Assembly: GCA_025465155.1 (NCBI GenBank)
Contig: JAODNJ010000570.1
Coordinates: 1-35,373 of the forward strand
Reading direction: 5' to 3'
DNA length: 35,373 bases
DNA from: Frankiales bacterium
GTDB taxonomy: Bacteria; Actinomycetota; Actinomycetes; Mycobacteriales; Geodermatophilaceae
Shown here: positions 13,731 to 21,136 of the stretch, piece after piece
Layout: each line of letters opens with the position of its first letter
Position numbering within the stretch: the stretch's first letter is position 1
Translations under genes and position numbers: made by a program
The notes under the pieces: generated by a model
Databases searched by the model: none
What the model was told of the DNA's origin: nothing
What the model saw: only the letters and a program-made list of their open reading frames with translations

Positions 13731-13819
13731 TGTAACCGCTGTAACCGCTCTTACCTATCCTCTTCTCTATACATCATGACGCGCAAGGGTAAACCCGGAG
13801 AGCGGTTACATCGGTTACA
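13731..13819. other. Candidate replication origin: inverted pair of doubled TGTAACCG units
   Basis: The left arm (13731-13751) holds TGTAACCGCT followed by GTAACCGCTCT. The right arm (13799-13819) is its reverse complement with one mismatch, AGAGCGGTTACATCGGTTACA less one base at either end. Each arm thus contains two GTAACCG units, and a further GTAAC lies at 13724-13728. A 47-nt AT-richer spacer with CTCTATACATCATG separates the arms. The whole intergenic region is clearly lower in GC than its surroundings and adjoins the Prim-Pol/D5 helicase gene, as in P4-like replicons where the primase binds its own origin repeats. An operator for the primase promoter is the alternative. Confidence 0.55.
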
Positions 13820-13977
13820 CTTTTCGTTTTCTCGTTGCTAAGGGCGTAGCGCGTGCCGTGATCGCTCACAAGCGACGCGATTTCTCGATCCTTATTAGTG
13901 GCGCGAAATAAGCGGCGCTTAAATCCGTTTCTTATTCGGTAGTCATCGTCAAGGTAGGCGTGGTAAAGTCGTCGCAT
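13774..13977 (-). CDS. Doubtful small basic ORF (67 aa) in the control region
   Basis: An ATG at 13977 opens a 67-codon frame beginning MRRLYHAYLDDDYRIRNGF, basic and without recognised family. Its start shares CATG with the divergent start at 13976, and its stop lies between the arms of the inverted repeat. Codon use is less GC-biased than in neighbours, and no ribosome binding site is clear. It may be a chance frame through origin DNA; I keep it because the region otherwise has no gene. Confidence 0.3.
   Translation of the reverse strand: MRRLYHAYLDDDYRIRNGFKRRLFRATNKDREIASLVSDHGTRYALSNEKTKSVTDVTALRVYPCAS
13946..13956 (+). promoter_or_regulatory. TCGTCAAGGTA control motif, site C
   Basis: This exact 11-bp copy starts 30 bases before the start codon at 13976, just upstream of its -10 box. 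This is the plus-strand orientation, as at site B. Confidence 0.55.
13964..13969 (+). promoter_or_regulatory. -10 box TAAAGT, leaderless promoter
   Basis: TAAAGT ends exactly six bases before the ATG at 13976, so the predicted first transcribed base is the A of the start codon. No ribosome binding site is present. Confidence 0.6.
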
Positions 13978-14539
13978 GAGTACATACACGACCGGCGTCG
14001 GAGACGATCGCCATATCACCTCGATCGGGAAACCGATCCCCACGCACGCGCTGACACCTGGCGCGGAAGCCGCACGCGCCGCGCTGCGGGCCTTACCGCC
14101 GCTGCGGGTGACTGCGGACGGCACCGTCACGCGGAAGCTTCTGACACGCGACGAGGTGACCGCCGCCTACGTGCACCCCGAGCCGGAAGTGCCAGGTCAC
14201 GAGGTGAAGCCGGAGCAGCTGCGCGGGTCGCCTGGTGCGTTCGTCAAGTTCGCCTTGGCGGCCGGCGCGGATGTGAAAGCGACCGTCTCGCGCGGCACCA
14301 CGCCGCCGTCATGGGACGTCAACGCGCCCGACTCGAAACCGAATCCCGGCCCGCCTGTCGAGCCGTCTCAGTATCACGGCGACGTCGTGGATGCCGTTGT
14401 GGTGTGGGTCGTTGCCGGCGACATCGGCAAGCAACGCATGACGTGGATTCGCGCCGAGTGGAACGACGGCCTGTCGGTTGACGTCATGCTCAACGGCGCA
14501 CACGTGAAGCTGACTGCCGCAAAGGCGGCGCTGTCGTGA
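13976..14539 (+). CDS. Hypothetical protein (187 aa), first gene of the middle operon
   Basis: The ATG at 13976 follows a -10 box with leaderless geometry. The product has a Pro/Ala-rich N-terminal half and a C-terminal domain from about residue 85 (RGSPGAFVKFALAAGADVKAT, then VVDAVVVWVVAGDIGKQRMTWIRAEW and VDVMLNGAHVKL in successive strands). It looks like a beta-rich domain. No family is recognised. It leads a series of seven overlapping small genes before the terminase. Confidence 0.78.
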   Translation: MSTYTTGVGDDRHITSIGKPIPTHALTPGAEAARAALRALPPLRVTADGTVTRKLLTRDEVTAAYVHPEPEVPGHEVKPEQLRGSPGAFVKFALAAGADVKATVSRGTTPPSWDVNAPDSKPNPGPPVEPSQYHGDVVDAVVVWVVAGDIGKQRMTWIRAEWNDGLSVDVMLNGAHVKLTAAKAALS

Positions 14540-14685
14540 AGGTATGGGTCGTCATGGACTGGATAGCTTACGAAGGCCGCGAGTTGCGCGGCGTCTACGT
14601 CTCGTGTGAGGCGGCCGAGACGGCGATCCCGTCGTTGCCCATCTTCGGCGAAGCGGAAGTCGAAGAGCGGGAAGTGCTGTCATGA
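14536..14685 (+). CDS. Small hypothetical protein (49 aa)
   Basis: The GTG at 14536 overlaps the preceding TGA (GTGA), and the TGA at 14683-14685 overlaps the next ATG. The product runs MKVWVVMDWIAYEGRELRGV and continues YVSCEAAETA, ending in an acidic tail. Short phage proteins with a W-V-V-M...E...GVY-x-S pattern are frequent hypotheticals. Coding character and double coupling support it. Confidence 0.65.
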   Translation: MKVWVVMDWIAYEGRELRGVYVSCEAAETAIPSLPIFGEAEVEEREVLS

Positions 14686-14777
14686 ACGTCGATTGGACTG
14701 AATGGCTGGCAATCGGCATCGTTGCCGGATGCATCTTCGTGGCCGGCCTGATCGTCGGCGGGGTGATCGCGGTATGA
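14682..14777 (+). CDS. 31-aa single-pass membrane peptide
   Basis: ATGA overlap at both ends. The product is MNVDWTEW followed by one hydrophobic helix (LAIGIVAGCIFVAGLIVGG). It could be a small membrane effector or a translational bridge. The position before the terminase and away from the holin genes makes a direct lysis role less likely. Confidence 0.55.
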   Translation: MNVDWTEWLAIGIVAGCIFVAGLIVGGVIAV

Positions 14778-14887
14778 CGCTCACGATGCGTTACCTGTTG
14801 GCCGTCATGGCGTGGCGTGATCGCTCGCGGTGGTTCTGGTCTACGCCCGCCTCGAACGCGTGGCGCGAGCAATGGCACCGACGATGA
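14774..14887 (+). CDS. 37-aa Trp/Arg-rich peptide
   Basis: ATG at 14774 inside the previous stop (ATGA); TGA at 14885-14887 overlaps the next ATG. The product is MTLTMRYLLAVMAWRDRSRW followed by FWSTPASNAWREQWHRR, with six tryptophans in 37 residues. The composition suits a peripheral membrane or amphipathic peptide. Function is unknown. Confidence 0.5.
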   Translation: MTLTMRYLLAVMAWRDRSRWFWSTPASNAWREQWHRR

Positions 14888-15111
14888 GCCCCGACGAGAA
14901 GGCGAAGCGTGCCGAGATCCGCGAGCGCGCCATAACGAAGCGCCTCGGCGAAATGCTCGAGGACAGCGGCGACCGATCACACGGCACGCCTACCGGTTAC
15001 GTCTACGGGTGTCGCTGTGCGCGCTGCACGCACGCGAAAGGCGTGGCATCCATGAACGAGCGGGCGCGACGTCTGCGGAAGAAAGCGGAGGCATCACTGT
15101 GGGCGTACTGA
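14884..15111 (+). CDS. Small zinc-binding phage protein with HGT-x-x-GY-x-x-GCRC motif (75 aa)
   Basis: The ATG at 14884 is chosen for its ATGA overlap over longer in-frame starts. Residues 1-30 form a charged helix (MSPDEKAKRAEIRERAITKR). The centre reads HGTPTGYVYGCRCARCTHA, a pattern that recurs in many actinophage small proteins and probably binds a metal through the three closely spaced cysteines. A second basic helix follows. The role in infection is not known. Confidence 0.75.
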   Translation: MSPDEKAKRAEIRERAITKRLGEMLEDSGDRSHGTPTGYVYGCRCARCTHAKGVASMNERARRLRKKAEASLWAY

Positions 15112-15389
15112 TTGACGAGAAGACGCTCGACCAGATCGATTTCGATTTGATCGTGGCCGAAGACCTGATCGACGCCGTGCCGTGCGATTACGCCCGCGAT
15201 TCGTTCAGGTACAAGTCATGCGAAGCGGCGGCCGTAGTCGCCTTCACGTGCGGCCATTGCGGCGACACGTGCTTACTGTGCGAGCCGCATCGTGTGATGG
15301 TCGACGAAGCGGGTAGGCGCGGCAGTCTGTTCGCGTGCGCACTGTGCAAGCTGCCATGGCCGCGCCCGATTCCGTGGGTGACGCTGTGA
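15099..15389 (+). CDS. Small cysteine-rich zinc-ribbon-like protein (96 aa)
   Basis: The GTG at 15099 has GGAGG nine bases upstream and overlaps the previous gene by 13 bases. The first 40 residues are acidic (DEKTLDQIDFDLIVAEDLID). The rest carries ten cysteines: CGHCGDTCLLCEPH in the centre and CALCK near the end. The paired CxxC and CxH spacing suggests two zinc sites. The family is not identified. Confidence 0.7.
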   Translation: MGVLIDEKTLDQIDFDLIVAEDLIDAVPCDYARDSFRYKSCEAAAVVAFTCGHCGDTCLLCEPHRVMVDEAGRRGSLFACALCKLPWPRPIPWVTL

Positions 15390-15577
15390 AGCGGCGGAAG
15401 GTGAAGTGCGGCAAGACAGGCAAGACGCGCTACCGCGATCACATCGCCGCCAAGCTCGGTCTGGCGAACATTCAGACGTACGGCGACACGCGCGGGAAGA
15501 CGCCTCAGCGGGTGTACTACTGCCACGATTGCGGCGGGTGGCACCTGACTTCCCGACCGTCGAGTGGGTCGCGGTAG
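15386..15577 (+). CDS. Small zinc-finger protein (63 aa)
   Basis: The GTG at 15386 overlaps the preceding TGA (GTGA), matching the local style; an upstream ATG at 15356 is the alternative. The product has a basic start (MKRRKVKCGKTGKTRYRD), an Ala/Leu helix and a CHDCGGWHLTS segment, so C8 plus the CxxC...H form a likely zinc site. The YYC-x-x-CGGWHLTS ending is common in actinophage small proteins next to terminase or early genes. Its stop codon forms the first three bases of the terminase -10 box. Confidence 0.75.
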   Translation: MKRRKVKCGKTGKTRYRDHIAAKLGLANIQTYGDTRGKTPQRVYYCHDCGGWHLTSRPSSGSR

Positions 15578-15580
15578 AAT
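15575..15580 (+). promoter_or_regulatory. -10 box TAGAAT, leaderless promoter of the terminase operon
   Basis: TAGAAT ends six bases before the ATG at 15587 and contains the TAG stop of the previous gene. No ribosome binding site precedes the start. Confidence 0.65.
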
Positions 15581-15586
15581 GCGGCC

Positions 15587-16072
15587 ATGGTTACCCCGAG
15601 TGGACGCGAGATCATCCAGGCGCGCGTGTGGCGCGAGCAGGAATGGTGTTTCTCGTTGCGCTCACAACACCTGACAATCCGCATGATCAGGCGGCGCACG
15701 ATACTGCCGCCTGATCTTGGCGGGCTCGGGTATGACCTTTCGGAGCACGCGATCAAAGGTCTGATTCGCGGGTACCTCGAGCGCATGCGCGAAGTGGACG
15801 AAGAGTCGTTGGAAGAGCACCGTTCGCGCGAGCTTGCCGACCTCGACATGGTGCAGCGCCTGGCGCTCGAAAGCATGGCGCGCTATCAGCGTGCCGGCCA
15901 CTACGACGAGAAGGCGACAGACCGCTTCATGAAAGCGGGCGAAATGCGCCGCAAGTTGCTCGGTCTTGACGCCGTGGTGACGTCGCATATCGACGTCACG
16001 GTGACGGACGCCACCGATGCGGCGATCGCCGACCTGGCCGCCGAGTTGGATCGCGTCGACAATGGATCGTGA
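15587..16072 (+). CDS. terS: Terminase small subunit
   Basis: The product is 161 aa. It sits directly before the large subunit and overlaps it by 11 bases. The N-terminal half contains a possible HTH (HAIKGLIRGYLERMRE), followed by a long charged helix (residues 65-130, with EEHRSRELADLDMVQRL and ESMARYQRAGHYDEKATDRF) typical of the oligomerisation region of phage small terminases. It should recognise the packaging site and recruit TerL. The assignment rests on position, length and helical pattern more than on conserved residues. Translation probably starts on a leaderless mRNA. Confidence 0.75.
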   Translation: MVTPSGREIIQARVWREQEWCFSLRSQHLTIRMIRRRTILPPDLGGLGYDLSEHAIKGLIRGYLERMREVDEESLEEHRSRELADLDMVQRLALESMARYQRAGHYDEKATDRFMKAGEMRRKLLGLDAVVTSHIDVTVTDATDAAIADLAAELDRVDNGS

Positions 16073-17615
16073 CCCGGCGCTAGAGGTCGATCGGATCAAG
16101 GCGCGTTTGCAGGACGCCTACGATTACATGTCGTCGTTGGGCATCCATGACGGCGGCCGTGCGGCGCGCATCGCGGCGACACGTGACGATCCGACCGCGT
16201 TCGCATGGGTGTATCTGCGCCGGCACATCACCGACAAGAAGACGAAGCGCGTCACGTTCTCGCGCGTGCACATCGCGTGGGCGAAAAGCGCGCTGTCGTG
16301 GCGTGCGCCAAGCGATGAACCGATGGGCGATCGCCGTAGCGAGATCGCACCGCGCGAAATGGGTAAGACGACGTGGCACTTTCTCTTGCTACCCATGTGG
16401 GCGGCGGCGTTCGGCCACGTGTCGTTCATTGCGGCGTTTGCGGACACCGGCACGCAAGCGGAGACACACCTAGCCACTTTCAAATCGGAACTGGACGGGA
16501 ACGTTCTTCTGCGCAACGACTTCCCGGATCTGGTGCTTCCGAAGACGCGTGGTCGCGGCACCGTGGAGGCCGACCGCGTGTCGCTGTTCCACGCGAAGAA
16601 TGGCTTCGTGTTTGCGGCGGCCGGCATGGACTCATCGAACCTCGGACTCAAGATCGGCGATCGCCGCCCCGAGTTGATCATCCTTGACGACATCGAGCCG
16701 CACGAAGCGAAGTACGGGCCGGGCCTAGCCAAGAAGCGCCTTGACACGCTGGTGTCGGCGATCCTGCCGCTGAACATCTACGCCCACGTGATCCTGGTGG
16801 GCACGGTGACGATGGTCGGTTCGATCGTTCACCAGATCGTGAAGACGGCGTTTCATGCTGACGAATCCGAGCCCGAAGAATGGGTGGCCGAGCAGCGGAT
16901 CACGGCGCGGCATTTCGACGCGATTGTGACCGACGACGACGGCGAAGAGGTGTCGATCTGGCCGGAGAAGTGGCCGATCGCCTTCTTGCAGTCGATCCGG
17001 CACACGCGCACGTACGCGAAAAACTACGCAAACAATCCGCTTGGCGCAGACGGCGACTATTGGAACATGGAAGACATCGTGCGCGCGGCGACGCTGGCCG
17101 GCGTGACGCGCGTTCTCGTGAGCGTTGACCCTGCCGTGACACAGAAAGCGTCGAGCGACTTCACCGGCGTTGCCGTGATCGGGTGGTCGCCGTCGTTGAA
17201 TAAGTGCATCGTGCTCGCGTGCAAACAGGTGAAGTTGGCACCCGACAAACTGCGCCTTCTGGTGATCAACCTGGCCGCCGAGTTTGACGCCGGTCTGGTG
17301 CTGGTCGAGACCAATCAGGGCGGCGATCTGTGGAGCACGATTTTCTGGGGCATGCCGATCCCGCTCAAATGGGTGCATCAAACGGTGGCGAAAGAGGTGC
17401 GCGCGGCCGACGTCCTCAACCACTATCAGCGTGGCCGCGTGCTGCACCTCGAGGGTGCAAAGCTGGCCGAACTTGAGGGGCAGCTGGTCGCCTTCCCGAA
17501 CGCCCCGCATGACGACATGGTGGACGCGGTGGGCTCGGGCGTGCGCTACTTTTTGAGCCGCCCGAAGAAGAAACACAAAGGCGTTGCGGGTGCGGCGGTC
17601 GGTTATGCGGCCTAG
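16062..17615 (+). CDS. terL: Terminase large subunit
   Basis: The product is 517 aa from the ATG at 16062. The packaging ATPase has a modified Walker A PREMGKTT (97-104) and Walker B ELIILDDIE (204-212). The RNase H-like nuclease domain begins with D356 in LVSVDPAVT, then E416 in LVLVETNQGG, and the terminal HDDMVDAV at 483-490. The order and spacing are those of a complete terminase. It cuts concatemers and drives DNA into the prohead through the portal. The C-terminus ends in a short basic tail (RPKKKHKG). It is followed by a stem-loop terminator before the portal operon. Confidence 0.95.
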   Translation: MDRDPALEVDRIKARLQDAYDYMSSLGIHDGGRAARIAATRDDPTAFAWVYLRRHITDKKTKRVTFSRVHIAWAKSALSWRAPSDEPMGDRRSEIAPREMGKTTWHFLLLPMWAAAFGHVSFIAAFADTGTQAETHLATFKSELDGNVLLRNDFPDLVLPKTRGRGTVEADRVSLFHAKNGFVFAAAGMDSSNLGLKIGDRRPELIILDDIEPHEAKYGPGLAKKRLDTLVSAILPLNIYAHVILVGTVTMVGSIVHQIVKTAFHADESEPEEWVAEQRITARHFDAIVTDDDGEEVSIWPEKWPIAFLQSIRHTRTYAKNYANNPLGADGDYWNMEDIVRAATLAGVTRVLVSVDPAVTQKASSDFTGVAVIGWSPSLNKCIVLACKQVKLAPDKLRLLVINLAAEFDAGLVLVETNQGGDLWSTIFWGMPIPLKWVHQTVAKEVRAADVLNHYQRGRVLHLEGAKLAELEGQLVAFPNAPHDDMVDAVGSGVRYFLSRPKKKHKGVAGAAVGYAA

Positions 17616-17645
17616 ACTGCACGTGGGGCTCTGTCGGGCCTAATG

Positions 17646-17678
17646 CGAAGCGCCTCCGTCCGAAGCGGGGGCGCTTCG
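17646..17678 (+). terminator. Stem-loop between terminase and portal
   Basis: CGAAGCGCC pairs with GGCGCTTCG (9 bp), with further CC/GG pairs possible inside the loop. It lies in the 87-bp gap, ahead of a fresh promoter. No U-tract is present. Confidence 0.65.
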
Positions 17679-17690
17679 TGCGTCGTCGGG

Positions 17691-17696
17691 TAGGAT
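17691..17696 (+). promoter_or_regulatory. -10 box TAGGAT, leaderless promoter of the portal operon
   Basis: TAGGAT ends six bases before the ATG at 17703. The arrangement copies those at 13964, 15575 and 34520. Confidence 0.65.
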
Positions 17697-17702
17697 GCCG
17701 CC

Positions 17703-19436
17703 ATGACGAACGCGCCGGCACTTCTTTCGGATCTACAGGCAGACTTGCAGCGCGTTCTCGATTGGCTGGACGACCATGCCGACGAGTACCGGAAGCGCAA
17801 ATCGTTCTATGACGGAACGCGCGCCGAAGTGTCGACGTCGCCTGTCATCCGCAAGCTGATCGCGGCCGGGCAGATCCAATCCCCGATCGCCTTGGCGCAC
17901 ATCCCCGTTGACGCGCTCATGGACAAGGTGGAACTGGTCTCGATCACGTCGAAAGATTCGAGCGCTAAGAACGTGCTGTCGGCCCTGTGGGATGCGAACG
18001 ACGTCGAAGACGAGTCGGATGACTGGGCGACGAAGGCCGCCTACTTCGGCGATTACTACGTGATCAGCGATCCCGCCGACATGCTGGACGAGAACGGCAC
18101 GGCGTCAACGGCAACGATCATCGGTTCGTCGCCTGTCACAACGGTGATGCTGTACGAACCGCGTGACAGTCGCACGCCGGATTTTGCCGGCAAAGTGTGG
18201 AAGCACAAGAAGGTCTGGTGCGCGAGCCTGTTCTACGACGACGTGACTGTCTCGTTGGTCACGCTGGCCGCAACCGAATCGAACGGTTCGAAGGCGGAAG
18301 ACTTCGTGTTCGACCTCGACGACGAAGGCAACGAGGGGTCGGAGCGGCAGGCGCACCCTGGCGGTAAGCCGCTGGTGACGCACATCCCGATCGACGGGAA
18401 GCCGTACGGGAAGCCGGTGCACGGTAAGGCGTTCGGTCCCCAGGATGCGCTCACGAAGGTGTCGGCTGTCAACCTGGCGAACGTGGACGGTCAAGGTTTC
18501 GCTGCGCGGTGGGCGATCGCCGACCCCATGGCTGAGATCGACGACGATATCGACGACGACTTCGGCACGGCCGGGCCTGACACGCAAGCGGGCGATTGGT
18601 CGGAGGACGGCCTACAGTCGCCGACGACAGGCCTTTCGTCACAGCGTGTGCGCACCATGCCGGGCGCTATCTCGTTGCTTCGTGGCATCAACTCGGTCGG
18701 CCAGTTTGCGGCCACCGGTTCGGACGACTTTCTCAAAAACATGGATTGGTACGTTCGGATCATGGCGGTTGCCACCGGCACGCCGATCTTCGAATTCGAC
18801 ATGAACGGTTCGGCGATCTCGGGCGAAGCGCGCCGCCGCGCCGAAGGCCGCATCACGAAGCATGCGCGGAAGGTGATCCGGGCGCTGTCGGTCGCCTATG
18901 CGAACCTGGCGGATCTGAATCTTGCGCTTCTGGGCGTGACTGCCGACGTCGAGGTGACGTTCCGCCCGGTCGAAAATCAGACAGACAGCGACGGCCTCGA
19001 CCTGATCTCGAAGAAGATCGCCACTGGTGTGCCGATCGCGCAGGCGTTCCTCGAGGCGGGTTACACCGTCGAGCAGACCGACAAGTGGTTCCCGGAAGGC
19101 CAACCGAACATCGATCCGACGACGCTGACTGTGCTGGCGAAGGCGCTGTTCGATCTGGGCAACGCGAAGACGCTCGGCGTGATCAGCGACGTGGAGCTTG
19201 CCGACATGCTGCCGACGATCCTCACCGGTGCCCGCAACGAAGGGGACGGCCTTCTCGAAGTCGGCCCGCGCTTCGGTCCTGGCGGCGGAACGACCGGGCA
19301 GGGCGGCGCAACGCCGCCTCCTGGCGAGATCCCTGCCGGTACGGTGTTCACACCCCCCGTACCGGCAGCGGCGGCCGTCGTGCCGCCTGTCGTGCCCGCT
19401 GCCGCCAAGCCACCTGTCGTCGTACCGCCGAAATGA
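17703..19436 (+). CDS. Portal protein
   Basis: The product is 577 aa, the right size and position for an SPP1 gp6-like portal of actinophages. The N-terminal region (1-130) carries the start of the clip/wing region. The segment about residues 235-360 contains the usual FGPQDALTKVSAVNLANVD and later PGAISLLRGINSVGQF. The long stem helix lies at about 360-400 (ISGEARRRAEGRITKHARKV), followed by the crown. The last 60 residues are Pro/Ala/Val-rich and probably disordered. It forms the 12-subunit channel for DNA packaging and tail joining. It overlaps the MuF gene by ATGA. Confidence 0.88.
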   Translation: MTNAPALLSDLQADLQRVLDWLDDHADEYRKRKSFYDGTRAEVSTSPVIRKLIAAGQIQSPIALAHIPVDALMDKVELVSITSKDSSAKNVLSALWDANDVEDESDDWATKAAYFGDYYVISDPADMLDENGTASTATIIGSSPVTTVMLYEPRDSRTPDFAGKVWKHKKVWCASLFYDDVTVSLVTLAATESNGSKAEDFVFDLDDEGNEGSERQAHPGGKPLVTHIPIDGKPYGKPVHGKAFGPQDALTKVSAVNLANVDGQGFAARWAIADPMAEIDDDIDDDFGTAGPDTQAGDWSEDGLQSPTTGLSSQRVRTMPGAISLLRGINSVGQFAATGSDDFLKNMDWYVRIMAVATGTPIFEFDMNGSAISGEARRRAEGRITKHARKVIRALSVAYANLADLNLALLGVTADVEVTFRPVENQTDSDGLDLISKKIATGVPIAQAFLEAGYTVEQTDKWFPEGQPNIDPTTLTVLAKALFDLGNAKTLGVISDVELADMLPTILTGARNEGDGLLEVGPRFGPGGGTTGQGGATPPPGEIPAGTVFTPPVPAAAAVVPPVVPAAAKPPVVVPPK

Positions 19437-20323
19437 GCGCGGAGGTCGCGCTGATTCAACTCGAGCGCGAAGTGCTGCGGACGGCGAGCGTCGGCACCTT
19501 CTTGCAGCAAGTGGCGGCGCTGCAAGTGCTGGTGGCTATGGCGTCGCCGGGGCTCAAAGATGCGCTGTACGCGCTGGTGGAACCGAAAGTGGAGGCGACT
19601 ACGGCGGTCGCTATTCGCCAGGCGTTCGACATCGGCGCGGCGGATGCGTCACGGCTGATCTTGGCGGGCACGACGGCGACCGCGCTTTCGTCGTGGGATG
19701 TCGCGGCACCGCTCGGTTTGGGTGCCGGCATCGGCGGCCTTGACGCGGCGGCCACGACGTCACTTCTGACAGCGAAGCAACTGGCGACGGTGGGCGTCGA
19801 CGCGGCGGTGTACCTGGCCCCGGTGTTCGGTTTCGCGGATCGTTTGCAGCGCACGGTGACGCGCGAAATCATCGGCGGCGGGAACACTGGCACGGTGACC
19901 ATCGCGGCGGCCGAAAACCTGCCTACGGTGTGGATTGCCGAACGCAACGCGTGTGTCGTCTGCCTGGCATATGCGGGCGAAGTGGCAGATCCGGGCAAAC
20001 AGTTTCCGGGTGGCCTGACGTACGGCAAGAAGAGCTATTTCAACTTCGGCGTCGTCGTGCCACCGCGTCATGATCGTTGCCGATGCACGCTCGAGCCGCT
20101 GGTCTCCATGGATTACGCGGGTGCACTCAAGCGTGAGGCACAGCGTTCGGTGTTGCGCGGCTTCTCGTTGCAGTCGGAGAGCATGGCTGTGCGCGTCGAC
20201 GCGACTGATCGCCTTCTCAAGCGCAAGTCTTTGGACGCCCCGAAGAGCGTGATCGCGTACGCGCAGGCGGCCGTGAATCGTGGCTATTACACCCGCCGCA
20301 CCCCTGTACCGCCGAAGGCGTAG
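19433..20323 (+). CDS. MuF-like minor head / capsid maturation protein
   Basis: The product is 296 aa from the ATG inside the portal stop. The helical N-terminal region precedes a MuF-type domain with C174-x-x-C177 (NACVVCLAYAGE) and the closing PPRHDRCRC (H213, C216, C218), the conserved zinc-like motif of the SPP1 gp7/Mu F family. A few copies are usually bound to the portal and influence DNA delivery. No toxin domain is fused to the C-terminus. The C-terminal tail is basic. Confidence 0.85.
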   Translation: MSAEVALIQLEREVLRTASVGTFLQQVAALQVLVAMASPGLKDALYALVEPKVEATTAVAIRQAFDIGAADASRLILAGTTATALSSWDVAAPLGLGAGIGGLDAAATTSLLTAKQLATVGVDAAVYLAPVFGFADRLQRTVTREIIGGGNTGTVTIAAAENLPTVWIAERNACVVCLAYAGEVADPGKQFPGGLTYGKKSYFNFGVVVPPRHDRCRCTLEPLVSMDYAGALKREAQRSVLRGFSLQSESMAVRVDATDRLLKRKSLDAPKSVIAYAQAAVNRGYYTRRTPVPPKA

Positions 20324-20326
20324 TGC

Positions 20327-20332
20327 TAGGAT
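20327..20332 (+). promoter_or_regulatory. -10 box TAGGAT, leaderless promoter of the endolysin
   Basis: TAGGAT ends seven bases before the ATG at 20340, within the 16-bp gap after the MuF stop. Confidence 0.6.
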
Positions 20333-20339
20333 CGCCCGC

Positions 20340-21125
20340 ATGACACCCCCGAATGGCGCTTATGATCCGGCAACGCTTGTCGTTGCCCCCGGCTTCGTGC
20401 CGTACCCTGCCGCTGCGAACTTCATGCCGGTCTCGCACGCCACGCTCTCGGATCTGACCATGCCGGGCGTGCTCAACGATCTCATGCAACTGCGCCTGGC
20501 GTTCGCTGCGCATTTCGGTACCGAACTCACGTACGCGGAGGCGTATCGGACGCTGTACGTGCAGACGGTCCGCAAGGCCGAGCAGGCGAAAGGTGGATCG
20601 CTGGCGGCGATCCCCGGCACCTCGAATCACGGTGAGGGCGGCCGTGCGTTCGATTTCCGCAATACGATCGGCACGGCGGGCTCGGCGACGTCGAATTGGA
20701 TGATTGCGAACGCCCCGCGCTTCGGCTTCTTCCGCGATGTGCCGAGTGAATACTGGCACTATCACCACCCTTCGACGACGCCGGTCACGCCGACGTATGT
20801 CGCCCCCGCAAGCGAAGGCGCACCCGCGCCGCTCATCCCCGAACCGGAAGAAGAAACCGACATGTTCATTGCCCTTCTCGGCGGCACCGACTCTTTCAAC
20901 GCCACCGACTCGACCGGGGCGGCCGTCACGGTCAAGCCGGGCGATCAGTGCTTGGTTGCCCCCAGTTTCATCCGTCACATTTGGGACGGTGACGCGTACG
21001 CCGCGATCGTCAAGCCGATCACCGATTCCGGCGTGGTGCTGCGGACGGCGCGGTACGACACCGCGCAGGCGTTCGGTGCCATGTGGGAACTCTTCTCGGC
21101 GAAGAGCACCAAGGCCAACCTGTAG
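20340..21125 (+). CDS. VanY-like (M15) peptidase, probable endolysin
   Basis: The product is 261 aa. Residues about 35-145 match D-Ala-D-Ala carboxypeptidase or L-Ala-D-Glu peptidases of the M15/VanY family: the LRLAFAAHFGTELTYAEAYR helix, the metal-binding SNHGEGGRAFDF (H97, D105) and the second metal site WHYHHP (H140, H142). The usual spacing H-x6-D is one residue longer here (an extra Gly), which deserves checking. A Pro-rich linker (145-172) leads to an unrecognised C-terminal domain (FIALLGGTDSFNATD onwards), perhaps for cell-wall binding. No signal peptide is present, so release should need a holin. The location is odd: inside the head operon between MuF and scaffold, with its own leaderless promoter. 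A structural or virion-entry role is the alternative. Confidence 0.85.
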   Translation: MTPPNGAYDPATLVVAPGFVPYPAAANFMPVSHATLSDLTMPGVLNDLMQLRLAFAAHFGTELTYAEAYRTLYVQTVRKAEQAKGGSLAAIPGTSNHGEGGRAFDFRNTIGTAGSATSNWMIANAPRFGFFRDVPSEYWHYHHPSTTPVTPTYVAPASEGAPAPLIPEPEEETDMFIALLGGTDSFNATDSTGAAVTVKPGDQCLVAPSFIRHIWDGDAYAAIVKPITDSGVVLRTARYDTAQAFGAMWELFSAKSTKANL

Positions 21126-21136
21126 CACCCCGATCA

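Noticed and set aside
13517-13975. CRISPR-like array or tRNA in the repeat-rich intergenic region
   Set aside because: The repeats are 7-10 bases in inverted pairs without regular spacers, and no cloverleaf or acceptor stem can be drawn. I saw no CRISPR array or tRNA elsewhere either.
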